Assembly: GCF_021917145.1 (NCBI RefSeq)
Contig: NC_061082.1
Location: 11,692,237-11,756,236, forward strand
Direction of reading: 5' to 3'
DNA: 64,000 nucleotides
From: Hypomesus transpacificus
Taxonomy: Eukaryota > Chordata > Actinopteri > Osmeriformes > Osmeridae
Notes under the pieces: model-generated
The model's database searches: none
Seen by the model: the letters and a program-made list of their open reading frames with translations, nothing else
Told to the model about the DNA's origin: nothing
Shown here: positions 26,101 through 34,985 of the stretch, in pieces
Layout: each line of letters opens with the position of its first letter
Position numbering within the stretch: position 1 is the first letter of the stretch
Program-made: the position numbers and the translations under genes

Positions 26101-29100
26101 CTACTGCAGTGTTAAAAGTTGCTCAGGTGCTATTTACACAAGTCCATGTCTATACTAGTCTAGGTTCTTTTGCTTTTAGTCCCCCCAATATTCAAGTAAT
26201 CTTGGTTTAACAGTTGCCATGTATGCCTGTTTCTAAGAAATAGAATGGATTGGCTTTTCTGGAGATTAGGATGCCATGGTAACCCCTAATGAAGAATAAA
26301 AGCCATGCTGTTGAAGACATGGTGGGGAAAAACATGGAATTTTAGAATAAGAAATGGCCCTTCTCTTGTGGAGAGTTAAAACTGTAGATGGATAGAACAA
26401 TGTCATTTGAGAAACCAGTTTTAAACAAAACATCTTGCCTAACCCTAACACCATGAAGCCTTATGGCCTCCTCTTTATGTTCCAGATCCCCATCAGTGAC
26501 ACCTCATCTGGGCACCTCCCTGACCCCAAGCCCAGACCACCTCGGAGCCCTCATCTTACCTGAGGTTCTGAGGAGCTTCTCCAAACAGGCTGCAGATCTC
26601 TCGGATCTGTTTCAAAGCAGGGATCACCCACTTGTCATTGGTTCGCAGCTCTTCAATAAAGCGATCGATCCACTGGATCTTTTGCGTGTCTCTGTCCTGA
26701 GAGCAAAAACAGACAGTTTGCACTCGTTGTTGTGTAGGTCCACAGCAGCACACACACCTCACCAGACGCACACACACACACTCTTCCACACGCACAAGCA
26801 GCACACACCCTAGCAGACACACACCCTCCCAGACAGGGGTTACCTGCGAGCAGCTGTAGTCCAGGATCTTGATGTGAGCGCTGAGGGCCTGGTCCATGAT
26901 GTCCACAGGCACGTCATCACTGTGCGCCAGGTTCCACAGCAGGTTGAGCACCTTGTGCGCCATCACGCCGTCCTTGTCGTCCTCCGCCAGGCGCCTGATC
27001 AGCTCCAGCAGCTTCTCGCGCTGCTTCTTACTCGCGTTCGTCCAACTGGCCTGAACACACACACACACGCACACACAGAGTTACAAGGGGTGTGTGTGTG
27101 TCTGATCTACATCTATATGCACGTGCAGGGACTGCCACACATATCGACCGTGAGCAAGCAAGACCGTGTCTAGCATAACAGCTGACTCACCTTGAAGCAG
27201 TCGAAGAGATGATCTAGCTGCTCGGGAGAGAAGTCCCACGCCAGCTTGGCCAGGAGGTCGTGGACGTTCTTCACTATGGCCTCGTGTTTACCAGCCTGGT
27301 TACGAGAGCAGCGTGTACGAGAGTGTGAGATTTCATAACCCCTCATCAGATCTCCTGTAACTAAACTAGAAGGTCTCCTGTACCTAGACTACCTCATCTC
27401 CTTGAACTAGACTACCAGGTACCATGAACCACACACACACACACCTGTGCAGCCCAAATGTTGTCCAGGTCCTGCATGGTTAGAGCCTTCTCCTTGATGA
27501 CGAAGCGAAGGATCTTCTCCAGCTTCTCTACGTACTGGGGCTGGTGCAGGCTGTCCCTCAGAACAATGGTCAGGATGTGGTTCTGCTGGATCCACTCCTT
27601 AAAAGAGAAACACAGAGAGATAGAGATGAGGAGGGAGACGGAAATGAGGCACAAAACACACCCTGACAGACAGACTATACTTACCGCCATGCGTTCCGCA
27701 GTGAGCCACTCTTCCTCCTCTGGGTTCCCATGGCGATGTGTGTAGTAAGACACACTTGAGATGACCTTGTTGACCTCGTTTAATGCGTTCATCTTACCAT
27801 TAAAAGAGGATATTTGCAATAACCTGTAGATTAGAGGATAGCCTCATTAGCATAAACATTTTATGTGAAGCCTGGTGATGACATGCGTCTGTATTGGACT
27901 AGCATCATCATCAATTACTAAACATAAATGGGTTAGAATTACAGCGGCTTTATAGTTTCAAACTCACCTAAGAATCATTTTTAACCTAAAAATCTCTAAA
28001 TTCTTCACTGTTTCCTCCTGCCCAGGAACCCTTGAGGCCAGGTTCTTCAGGGACTTGATTATCATGGACAGAGCGTCATTCTTGGCCTCATTCTTGGCCT
28101 CCTTCTTCAGCTCGTCATCCGTCAGGTTCTCCAGGAACTGAGGAACCATCTCGATCACCGGGAGGAAGAACTTCTTCACTGTGTGCAGCGTGAGGAACTC
28201 GTAACACTGGCCGAAAGGCCTGCAAGGCAACACAACACGGTCAGGTCAAGACATGGCAGTCAAAGAAGAAGCACATATCACTACAATGAATAGAACTCCT
28301 CCTCCTATTCCCATAAGTGTGTGGCTAGACTTTAAGACCTGGTTCATGGTAGTCTAGTTACAGGGAGACAGTGTGACTATTTTTACTCACTTTATAAGTG
28401 CAGCGATGATCTGGACGTTCAGTGCTTGGCCACTTATGAAGCGATCGTGCAATATTTGAAACCCGTTTAACATGCCAAACTTGTTAATTAAATCCACCAA
28501 CCAGCCCTGTTGAATGAAGAAGGAAACAGAAAACAGAGTAAAAATACAAACATTTGGATTCAAACTTGATTAAAACAGGCCTTTTACATTTGTGAAAAAT
28601 AATAAATGTTCCCAAAATATTTGTTGACATCAAGCAACAAACAATTATTTTTTTCTTTTTAGTAGCTGATTTCTAGTTCAAGTTTTCATAGAACCTAGCA
28701 GAGTAATCCCATCCACCCCAGTAATTTAATCAAAACATACTTAAAGGCATACGCTCCTTAGGTTTACCAGTCCTACAGCAGTGTGAAAGATGCTTCAGAC
28801 TCCTAAACTAACCACAGCTCCATATTATACTGTCCGTGCATGATCAATGAAGATGTAACTGTTAATGTGATGGATGCACTACATATATTAATATGTTTTA
28901 TTGCCTCATGTTAAAAATATGTTTTCATTATTATTATTGCTGTAGAATACATTCTATCAAATGAAACCAGTTATATATTTCTATTGAATATTCTCATGGA
29001 AATTCAATGCAATGTGCTGGATGACAGAACCAAAACAGAGAAAAGGCAGCAACTGCACTAAGAGCCAACCCTGAAGGATTTATTTATAGAATGACTTCAA

Positions 29101-32100
29101 CCAGTCTGCCATCTGATCCTCCAACACTGACTCAGGCAGTCCACAGCGAGTCAATGTTAGGTAGTATAAACATCATATATTCTACCTACAGTAGTGTAGG
29201 TGCTGCATTTACTATGATTATTGTAAACATTTCTTGCAGAGGCATTGCACATCAAGCATGACACTCCAGCTAACAATACAAAATAAGAAACCAGTTTTGA
29301 AATGAGCAGTGTGTTTAGGGGATACGAAACTTCCAGTGGTGGGCAAGTCATTTTGGTATATGTGACAGTGCATGTGTGTATGCGCGTGGGTGCGTGTGTG
29401 TGAGTGCTTGTGTGTGTGCTTGTGTGTGTATGCGCGTGGGGGTGTGTGCGTGAGTGCGTGTGAGTGCTTATGTGTGTGTATGCGCGTGGGGGTGTGTGTG
29501 CGTGAGTGCGTGTGGGGGTCTGTGTGTGTGTGCGTGTGACCGAGTGTGCGTCATACCTTGGGTGAGCGAGGATCCGGGGGTCTGGCAAAGAGCTCGTCTT
29601 GGGCCAGCGTGGCCCCGGCGGGGACGGTCTCAGAGGGGCGTGTTCCGTTGTAGATGTGGAACTTGCAGTGGGGGTTGGCGGCCATGGCCAGCAGCTCCAG
29701 CAGAGGGAACCAGTCCTGAGAGAGCTTGCTCACACACAGCTCCACCAGCCGGTGTGTGTTGTTGATGATGCATCTCTGGAAGGCAAAAGGGAGGCTTGAG
29801 TCAACCACCAATTACAGACCCCTTGCATTCACCCAATGTTCACAAGAGCGGTTTAACCTAGGCATGGGGTAACAAAGGAACAGGGTAACCGAGGAGCAGG
29901 TGTAACCAAGAACCGGGCGTAAGCGAGGAGCGAGATCGATGTAACCGATCCAGCTAAGGCTCAGCATAGCTTTCCTGCAGGAAGCCGTGAGTCATATACA
30001 TTACCTCCTGTTACTCATGGGTGCATGTGTGAGTGGCTATGTGCGTTAATGTGAGAGAGGAGTCTCTCCTCCTTCCCCTCACCTCTATCCTCCCTCCTCT
30101 CCCTTCCCCAGCCCCAGCCCCAGCCCGAGGACAAAACTTACATGGATCTCGAACTTCCAGCCACTGACGGCCTCGTCTGTCAGGATCTTGGTGAAGGAGA
30201 TGGTAAGGCCGTCTCGAAAAAACCTCTGACACGCCTCACACCTGACATCCAGACCTTCAGAGATGACCATAAACAGCACCGACACGTCAAAAACATAAAG
30301 GGAAAGTGAAACTGAAATTGTTATAGACATGAAGTCTGATAAATGTATCCCATTTAATTGGTGTGAACACAAAGGTCAAGACATAATAAAATAGATAAAC
30401 CTTTAAATGACTTGGGAGCAGTGAGACGGTGTTCTTACCTTTCTTACTAAGATCTATAGCAGCTTCTAGAAGGACCTCCAACTCTCCTTTTGGCAGAACT
30501 GGAACAACCCAACGGGGCCTGGAACCACAAATATGTAAATGCAGATACTTCCATACACACCAAACCTTCTCCTATCCAGCTTAAGGTAGAATTTCAATCC
30601 AACTCAAGGTTATCTAATTCCTTGTTAGTTCCAAGATCAAATGCTTCATCTCCACTGGCCTAGTTCACCATTTGTAAATTATGTTTTTTTTTAAGAATCC
30701 GATGGCTTTCTTCCTATTTCACACCACAGGTCTGTGTGTGTGTGTGTGGTGTGTACCTGTTGATCATGTCATCCAGCTTGGCCAGGTCTGCATGAGGAAA
30801 AGCGGGTTCCTCCTCCTCCAACAGAGGAAGGCCATCGCCCTGACCCTGCTCCTCCCCTGGGCTTACTGGAGAGGTCTCATTGGACGAATTAGGGGATGAT
30901 GTCTACAACACACACACACACAGGTTCTTTCTTAGAGCAATCACACACACACACAGGGCCGTCAAAGCCAGACCATCACATCCAGATGGACTGGATCCGC
31001 ATTCACCAACATTGAGGGACTTTCTTTGATGTGTCTTGCAAGTAGCAAATGCAGTCTACCTGCATTCTACGTGTGAGTAAAATGTACAGAAGCTTTAGCA
31101 GTTGTGAATATTGAGAGTAAAATATTTCATCCTATTTTGAGTTTCTGTGGTTCAGATTGTAGCTAGACCATCCTTTTACAATTTAATTTCCTCTCAAATG
31201 GAAGACTTGACATTAGCCTACAAATAAAAACTAAGAAACTATAGACTAACCTCATAGCTAAGATGTTAAAAACTAAAACATGAATAATGCAGGTAAGTAA
31301 GATTAGTTCAGGAGGACAAGAACGTTGATGACCCGTCAATTAAGGAAGAATTCTCAATGCATGAGAGGGTGTGAGGAGAAGGGACAGGTGTCTCTTTTGA
31401 ATAAGCTCAGCTCCCATTTTAGAAGACGCTCCTGGAGTTATCCAGACAATATTCTCTCTAATATTCTCATCTCCACCTTGGTCAAAAGCATTGAATATCC
31501 CTGAGCAACTGTGTAAGCTTGTGAAATGAAGGTTGTGTGTAGCTCTTCCCTGTGTCTTCCTGCTCTGTGTTTATGACTGACTGTATGTGTGTGTGTGATA
31601 GAAAGCCAGGCGAGTAAGGAGCAGAGCTGCATAACTTGGGAAATGTGGGGGTGTATGGAGAAGGCTTCTGCTTGGCTGACCTACATAGACAGCTTGCCTC
31701 TCACATCTCATCTCTTCCAAAAGACACTCGCTCTTACACACTTTTGCTTCCAGGGGCTTGTTTCATTGATGCCTTGCGCCATCATCCCTTCCCTAGTCCC
31801 TCCCTGTGTATGGTAGGTTGGGGAACAGACTGTTGAATGAAACAGTGTTGCAGTGTCTTCCCTCCTCCCCCTCCTTTCCTTTCCTCCCCTCCCGTCCCCT
31901 CCCCTACAATCACACACACAGCCTTCCAGCTCCTCCATCCTGCACACACACACACACACACAGCCTTCCCATTCCTCCATCCTGCACACACACAAACACA
32001 CACACACAGCCTTCCAGCTCCTCCATCCTGCACACACACACACAGCCTTCCCATTCCTCCATCCTGCACACACACACACACACAGCCTTCCCATTCCTCC

Positions 32101-32482
32101 ATCCTGCACACACACAGCCTTCTAGCTCCTCCATCCTGCACAAACACACACAGCCTTCCCACTCCTTCATCCTGCACACACCCTTCACTGACGTGTCAAA
32201 TTCGTCCAAATACAGTAACAAGGAACACAAGTTTGAAAAAGAGTCGAACTATAATGGCAGGAGATGGAGGGTAAGTTATGAGGCTAGCAGAGTGAGGGCG
32301 GATGGTGATGATATAGAGCTAGCCAGTTAGAAACTACAGAACATGTATGTTTAAATATTATTATTGTATTTGCTCGGTGGGGAGCCGGATGTTCTGACCT
32401 GGTTCTGTGGGGGCTGGCTCTGAGCGTCAGGCGCCTGGCTGTCGTTGCCCCCCACTGGAGAGCCACGTGTGGTGGCTGTCAT
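8134..32482 (-). CDS. usp9: Ubiquitin carboxyl-terminal hydrolase 9 (USP9X/FAM type)
   Basis: This is a large cysteine deubiquitinase that removes ubiquitin from many regulatory substrates. Coding exons, 5' to 3': 32482-32399, 30902-30757, 30518-30439, 30254-30142, 29775-29557, 28506-28391, 28219-27968, 27823-27685, 27597-27445, 27295-27191, 27050-26844, 26696-26560, 25399-25266, 24686-24596, 24188-24075, 23910-23682, 22651-22556, 22383-22172, 22085-21845, 21752-21603, 21469-21349, 20841-20711, 20564-20286, 19788-19663, 19567-19430, 19214-19048, 18941-18833, 18741-18595, 18484-18338, 18133-17926, 17339-17119, 16999-16809, 16691-16518, 16246-16105, 15919-15175, 14910-14787, 14670-14445, 13489-13360, 13209-13024, 12359-12139, 11866-11778, 11701-11545, 10507-10295, 9073-9005, 8538-8134. 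Phase is kept across all 45 exons, giving 2,627 codons plus stop. Human USP9X is a little over 2,550 residues; the excess is an 87-residue C-terminal insertion. The start [14 protein letters not shown] matches the family and has an in-frame TAA 39 nt upstream (32519-32521). Order: disordered N-terminus, helical-repeat region, ubiquitin-like domain (about 877-956), USP catalytic domain (about 1550-1950), C-terminal helical region. No disabling mutation was seen. Confidence 0.96.
8215..8475 (-). repeat. usp9: In-frame Pro/Thr-rich minisatellite in the usp9 last exon
   Basis: Within coding exon 45 (8538-8134) the conserved tail reads [14 protein letters not shown], then runs into 87 residues of variations on [10 protein letters not shown], then returns to family-like RAQES..NEEV. 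The DNA repeats in units of about 24-30 bp. The frame is kept on both sides, so the array lengthens the protein (about residues 2515-2601). Known USP9X tails continue almost directly from NNPQ to the RAQE-type segment (from memory), so this is a lineage-specific expansion in a disordered tail. Confidence 0.85.
10761..11540. repeat. 26 x 30-bp array duplicating the usp9 exon 42 splice donor
   Basis: Exactly 780 bp of 30-bp units (plus strand GTACCTGTAG + TATCTGCTAG + GGTTAGGACT) abut the end of usp9 coding exon 42 (11701-11545). On the minus strand each unit contains AGATACTACAG|GTAC, the exact last bases of the exon and its donor. Units differ at a few positions (ACGAG or GCTGG variants; two carry CTGCAG). 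Read in the usp9 frame, the first unit stops after three codons (VQS, then TAA). Confidence 0.9.
12476..12709. mobile_element. piggyBac-like MITE in a usp9 intron
   Basis: This is a 234-bp element between two TTAA tetranucleotides (12472-12475 and 12710-12713), the target of piggyBac transposons. The ends are inverted repeats of the type CCTTGTG..TCTTCGGGTCA. Each end also contains the local palindrome GGGTCACAATGACCC. There is no coding capacity. Confidence 0.7.
12719..12938. mobile_element. Fold-back repeat element
   Basis: The two halves are long imperfect inverted repeats. CTCTCAATCCTGGTCCTAG on the left pairs with the complement of the right end, and inner blocks around TGCATGTTCTAGA and TTCCAACACACCTG also recur inverted. 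It looks like a common teleost non-autonomous DNA transposon. It lies 6 bp from the TTAA flank of the preceding MITE. A C-tract interrupts the left arm at about 12743-12757. Confidence 0.6.
12962..12980. repeat. Poly-C tract
   Basis: An uninterrupted C run of about 18-19 bases lies in the usp9 intron, about 45 bases downstream (gene sense) of the donor of the exon ending at 13024. It is prone to sequencing error. Confidence 0.8.
13602..14444. repeat. About 41 units of a 21/18-bp array duplicating the usp9 exon 37 splice donor
   Basis: The array abuts the 3' end of usp9 coding exon 37 (14670-14445). In gene sense each unit reads approximately CTCCTCCACCCAG|GTAGCA, the same bases as the real exon end and donor. 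Most units are 21 bp and about seven are 18 bp, so every unit is a multiple of three. The exon frame therefore stays open through the array as 7-residue repeats (TQVALSS and relatives) until a TAG at 13605-13607. Two units have lost the donor GT (CAG|AT). The array fills almost all of the 955-bp intron. Confidence 0.92.
14445..14670 (-). other. usp9: usp9 coding exon 37, boundary amplified as a repeat
   Basis: The exon encodes [18 protein letters not shown] through [18 protein letters not shown] and ends in SSGSSTQ, matching the family segment just after the catalytic domain. Phase 0 at its end joins directly to the next exon (13489-13360, [13 protein letters not shown]), so the donor at 14443-14444 is the expected one. 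The following intron consists mostly of copies of this donor. Confidence 0.85.
15175..15919 (-). other. usp9: usp9 coding exon 35: His box of the USP catalytic domain
   Basis: This is the largest exon (745 nt). It carries the USP motif [11 protein letters not shown] and the His box [17 protein letters not shown]. The catalytic His (about residue 1871) is encoded at 15626-15628. The motif [11 protein letters not shown] follows, as in other family members. No catalytic residue is altered. Confidence 0.93.
16105..16691 (-). other. usp9: usp9 coding exons 33-34: zinc-binding insert of the USP fold
   Basis: Exon 33 (16691-16518) encodes the QQD-type box [20 protein letters not shown] and ends with a CxxC pair (CQGC). 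Exon 34 (16246-16105) supplies the second CxxC pair (CEKC). Together they form the four-Cys zinc site of the USP fingers subdomain. All four cysteines are present. Confidence 0.88.
17119..17339 (-). other. usp9: usp9 coding exon 31: Cys box of the USP catalytic domain
   Basis: The exon encodes [20 protein letters not shown], the USP Cys box. The nucleophile (about residue 1562) is encoded at 17245-17247 as TGC. An acidic [13 protein letters not shown] stretch follows and ends the exon. Confidence 0.94.
17471..17892. repeat. About 14 x 30-bp minisatellite in a usp9 intron
   Basis: The unit is approximately CTGGCTAGATGATACATGTC + TGTTAGCATC, with variants at the GATACATG/GCTGCATG positions. 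It begins 33 bases beyond the donor of usp9 coding exon 30 (18133-17926). Its GACATGTA..AG motif partly resembles that exon end (GACATGTACTACCAAG), but the match is weaker than in the other two donor-linked arrays. Confidence 0.88.
18944..19043. repeat. CA-rich microsatellite
   Basis: Interrupted (CA)n tracts lie directly upstream (gene sense) of the acceptor of usp9 coding exon 27. In gene sense they read as GT repeats running into TGTGCAG. Confidence 0.85.
19826..20066 (+). mobile_element. L2-type (CR1 clade) LINE 3' end
   Basis: The segment ends with the widespread teleost tail GTCGCTTTGGATAAAAGCGT followed by CTGCTAAATGAATAAATG. This is the 3' end shared by L2 LINEs and the SINEs they mobilise. 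The preceding 200 bp resemble an L2 3'UTR. It is intronic in usp9, opposite to the gene, and a truncated copy without coding sequence. Confidence 0.7.
21845..22085 (-). other. usp9: usp9 coding exon 19: ubiquitin-like domain
   Basis: The exon encodes [20 protein letters not shown] through [13 protein letters not shown], the internal ubiquitin-like fold of USP9X (about residues 877-956). The phase matches its neighbours. Confidence 0.85.
22119..22169. repeat. TG/TCTG microsatellite at a usp9 donor
   Basis: A (TG)n plus (TCTG)n tract lies within a few bases of the donor of usp9 coding exon 18 (low edge 22172). In gene sense it reads as CAGA then CA repeats downstream of the donor. Confidence 0.8.
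23250..23543. mobile_element. Non-autonomous DNA transposon, CAGGRTTTCCCGCAG family, copy 1
   Basis: The left end CAGGATTTCCCGCAG and the right end CTGCGGGAAACCCTG are inverted repeats. The interior contains a G20 run at about 23332-23351 and no frame. A second copy in the opposite orientation lies at 43063-43321. The ends resemble hAT termini. Flanks (TTTAT left, ATTTAT right) suggest a decayed target duplication. Confidence 0.65.
24262..24590. mobile_element. Possible degraded MITE
   Basis: The motif GTTTACATGCAC near the left and the roughly complementary GGACATGCATACAGG farther right, with AATATTCCG and ATTATTCCGG motifs between, resemble a common teleost fold-back element. The ends are too diverged to set limits. 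Confidence 0.3.
24955..25218. mobile_element. Non-autonomous hAT element in a usp9 intron
   Basis: This is a 264-bp element starting TAGGGGTGGGGAATCG and ending CTCTCACCCTA, with GAATCG-type internal palindromes. The 8-bp target duplication CTATCTGG is exact (24947-24954 and 25219-25226). It lies 48 bp from usp9 coding exon 13 (25399-25266), on that exon's donor side. Confidence 0.88.
29370..29550. repeat. Long TG-rich tract next to usp9 coding exon 5
   Basis: Alternating TG and TGCG steps with GGGGGT interruptions extend for about 180 bp and end 6-7 bases from the donor of usp9 coding exon 5 (29557). In gene sense this is a CA/CG-rich intron start. The alternating purine-pyrimidine pattern favours Z-DNA. 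Confidence 0.8.
31905..32178. repeat. Minisatellite with CA microsatellite spacers
   Basis: Seven to eight units of the form CAGCCTTCCCATTCCTCCAT plus CCTG followed by (CA)4-9 lie in the first coding intron of usp9. The 24-bp core alternates between CCAGCTCC and CCCATTCC versions. Confidence 0.88.
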
Positions 32483-32530
32483 GCTCGCCACCAGGCAGAT
32501 CTTGGCAATCTTGGCCTCTTAGCGAGCACT
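32399..32530 (-). other. usp9: usp9 start exon and adjacent 5'UTR
   Basis: The ATG is at 32482-32480 with A at -3, followed by 28 codons ([17 protein letters not shown]) to a donor at 32397-32398. An in-frame TAA at 32519-32521 excludes a longer N-terminus within this exon. The upstream edge of the exon is not clear; an acceptor-like GTCTGTGCAG reads on the minus strand near 32620. Confidence 0.85.
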
Positions 32531-32699
32531 GTGCCGGAGAGAAACAACTACCACCTCAGCCGGGGTGCAGAGGGAGGAGAGCCCGAGCACGAGAGAGTGA
32601 GAGACGAGCACCTGGAGGTCTGCACAGACCGCTGAGACCATTGCATTACCTGCGGACCAGAGAAGGAGAGGGGAGAGAAAGGGTGAGTGGTGGATGATC

Positions 32700-34740
32700 C
32701 ATGAGATCGGTCAGTTATGATGTTGACAGATAAACATTATGTTTTTCAAACCTTAAAAATGACCAGATGTTATAATGTACAACTCATTCAATTGGGCTAA
32801 CCATTTGGAGATTAACTGAGAGACAGTACATACAATTAGAAACCCTTCAAAAGCGTAAAAGACTCTACATTAGGCTAGTTGTCTATTTCAGAAAACTGGA
32901 AAATGAATCTGTGGCCACAGCTGAGCAGAGAAGTAGAACAATGTCCCAGAGTGAAGTTCGATGAGATGGGAGTGCTTGCTAAGCAGCTACTGGTGAGGAC
33001 AAAGCATTAACACTTTTCACATTCTTACCACCAGTATAGACACCTTACCAATTCTAAAACCTGTTGCACAACTTCACGCCACCTAAGTCTCTCTAGCCCT
33101 GTACCTCAGCCATCAGCTGTAAACTTGATGAGAGCTAGCCTGAATTCAATTTTACAGATGACTGAAATAGGATATGAACTATTTAACAGAAGTCTACAGT
33201 CTTTGACCAGTAGAAGACTGATGACCTAGGGTTGTAGGATATGTGGAAGTCGGCATTACTGACCAGATGAAGGACATGGCCACAAAACCCTGGCATTACA
33301 TTTGAACTGACTTCACTTTTTCCCACATGTCCATAATCACATCAATGGTGTCTAATTTCAAAATGGTCTGGTGAGGGAAGCAAAATTGATAGTTACCTTT
33401 TTAGAAAGCTAGTAATGACACAAGAACATACTCTATCCAGTTTTAACGTTTAGGATCGTTACCTTGTTTTTGTCTAACTGAAAGCAAAAGTCACTTGTAG
33501 ATGCCATGTACATCAGCATTCTTACACAGCTTACGTTAAATATATTCAGTTCACATTGTGAACCTTGAGCTAATCGTTGCAGTGGCTACCCAGTCATTTG
33601 GCTTGCTAGCTAGAGCTAATGTTAACTTGCTAACTGATTTGTCACCAGGTCAGAGTAAGTCATTATTAAAAAGCTGGCTACCCCACACAATTATGCGGGA
33701 TCAAACAAATCGGCTATTACTGGTATCAATGCTATTATGACCTAGCTATCTGTACAGACTGATACGCCCCTAAGGCCTAGGCTCATTTTCAAAGCGCAGT
33801 TTCGTGGCCTGTGTGGCCTGGCTAGTGCTACTGCATTATAGCAAGATGGCTAACGAACTTTACGTATTACTGAACAACAATAAAAATCGTCCATCTACAC
33901 CTTTAACATGTTTGTGAGCTAGTGTGATTCTCAGATAACAAGTAGCCTGACTAATAGGTAAAGACAATATGAACCAGCAGGCTAACTCTAAGCCATGACC
34001 GTTAATGTGCTAGTTAGCTAGCTAGGTAGCAACTTCCATTAAAGTGACACTTGCTTGGAGGCAGCTAGCTCTCTGTCAGTCATTAACACGGCGCACAATA
34101 GTGTCTTAATAGCTTATGGAAAACCTAACCATTTCATCCAATGTTGTTTGACATTCACAGCACGATGTTCTGTGAACAGTTAGTGCTAGCTTGCAAGTAT
34201 CTACCCTAATAGCACGCAGTAATCGCTGGCATCAGTCAGCTTTTACTGAAGTGAATCCATGTACATACCCGGCTTTCAGTTTTGGAGTAGACGGTAGCTA
34301 GACCTTGCTCTGTTTTGTATCCGCTAACAAGTTAGCTAGCAAGCTAACGAGGTAGTGACAGTCCAAAAAATGACGAGGGTGGGTCCCAAGTCAACTAGCT
34401 ACTAGCTACGCATTTCCAACTAAATTAACACACTAGCCTAGCGACTGACAATACAATAGATAGCAAGTGTAGGCTACTAGTAGTTTGCTAGCGGAATTTC
34501 TATGTTCCATCAGCTGACAAAAACATTAAATTACAAAAATGTAACTACGCTAGCTGGATGGCTAGTTTTCTGTCTGCACCAGCTGGCGCTTAACAAATAC
34601 ACTGAATGCTAGCCAGTTAGCTTTCTTGCCATAGTCATAGCTTGTACTGTAGTGTAGTTAGTTAGCTAGCTTAGCTAGTGCTACATGGCTACCTGGCTAA
34701 CCACTTACCAGGAATTTGATATGACTTCCTTCTCTTTACC
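32700..34740 (-). other. usp9: usp9 5' noncoding intron, rich in GCTAGC/TAGCTAGC
   Basis: No coding exon is seen. From about 33590 to 34690 the sequence has many copies of AGCTAGC, GCTAGCTA and TTAGCTAG, far more than elsewhere in the window. Donor-like sites in gene sense occur near 34273 (GCCGG|GTATGT) and 34739 (TAGCTG|GTAAAG), either of which could end a noncoding first exon. Confidence 0.35.
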
Positions 34741-34985
34741 AGCTAGTCCAGCTTCGAAAGCGGTTGTGTTGTTGTCTTTTACTAAACTTGGCCTGTGTTG
34801 GAAATACCAGATCCTGGTTGTGTATTTGCCCGGTTTTGGGTGTTTTCCTGCGTCACTAGCACGGCTGCAGCACCCCCTTACTCAAAGTAGTCTGATCTCT
34901 TTCTGTCTATCAGTTCAGACCCAGCCAGTCAGTCACAACTTGCATTCCCTGAACCGCTAGAAGCCCTCAATATGGCGGAAATGCA
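34740..34985 (-). promoter_or_regulatory. usp9: Candidate usp9 promoter / first exon region
   Basis: This is the last stretch before the AT-rich intergenic spacer. It contains a donor-like site in gene sense at about 34739 and a YY1-type core ATGGCGG at about 34972-34978, a motif often found near start sites of housekeeping genes. No TATA box is evident. The assignment is inference. Confidence 0.3.

Noticed and set aside
31708..32230. Cys-rich frames on both strands
   Set aside because: They are translations of CA microsatellite and 24-bp minisatellite DNA.
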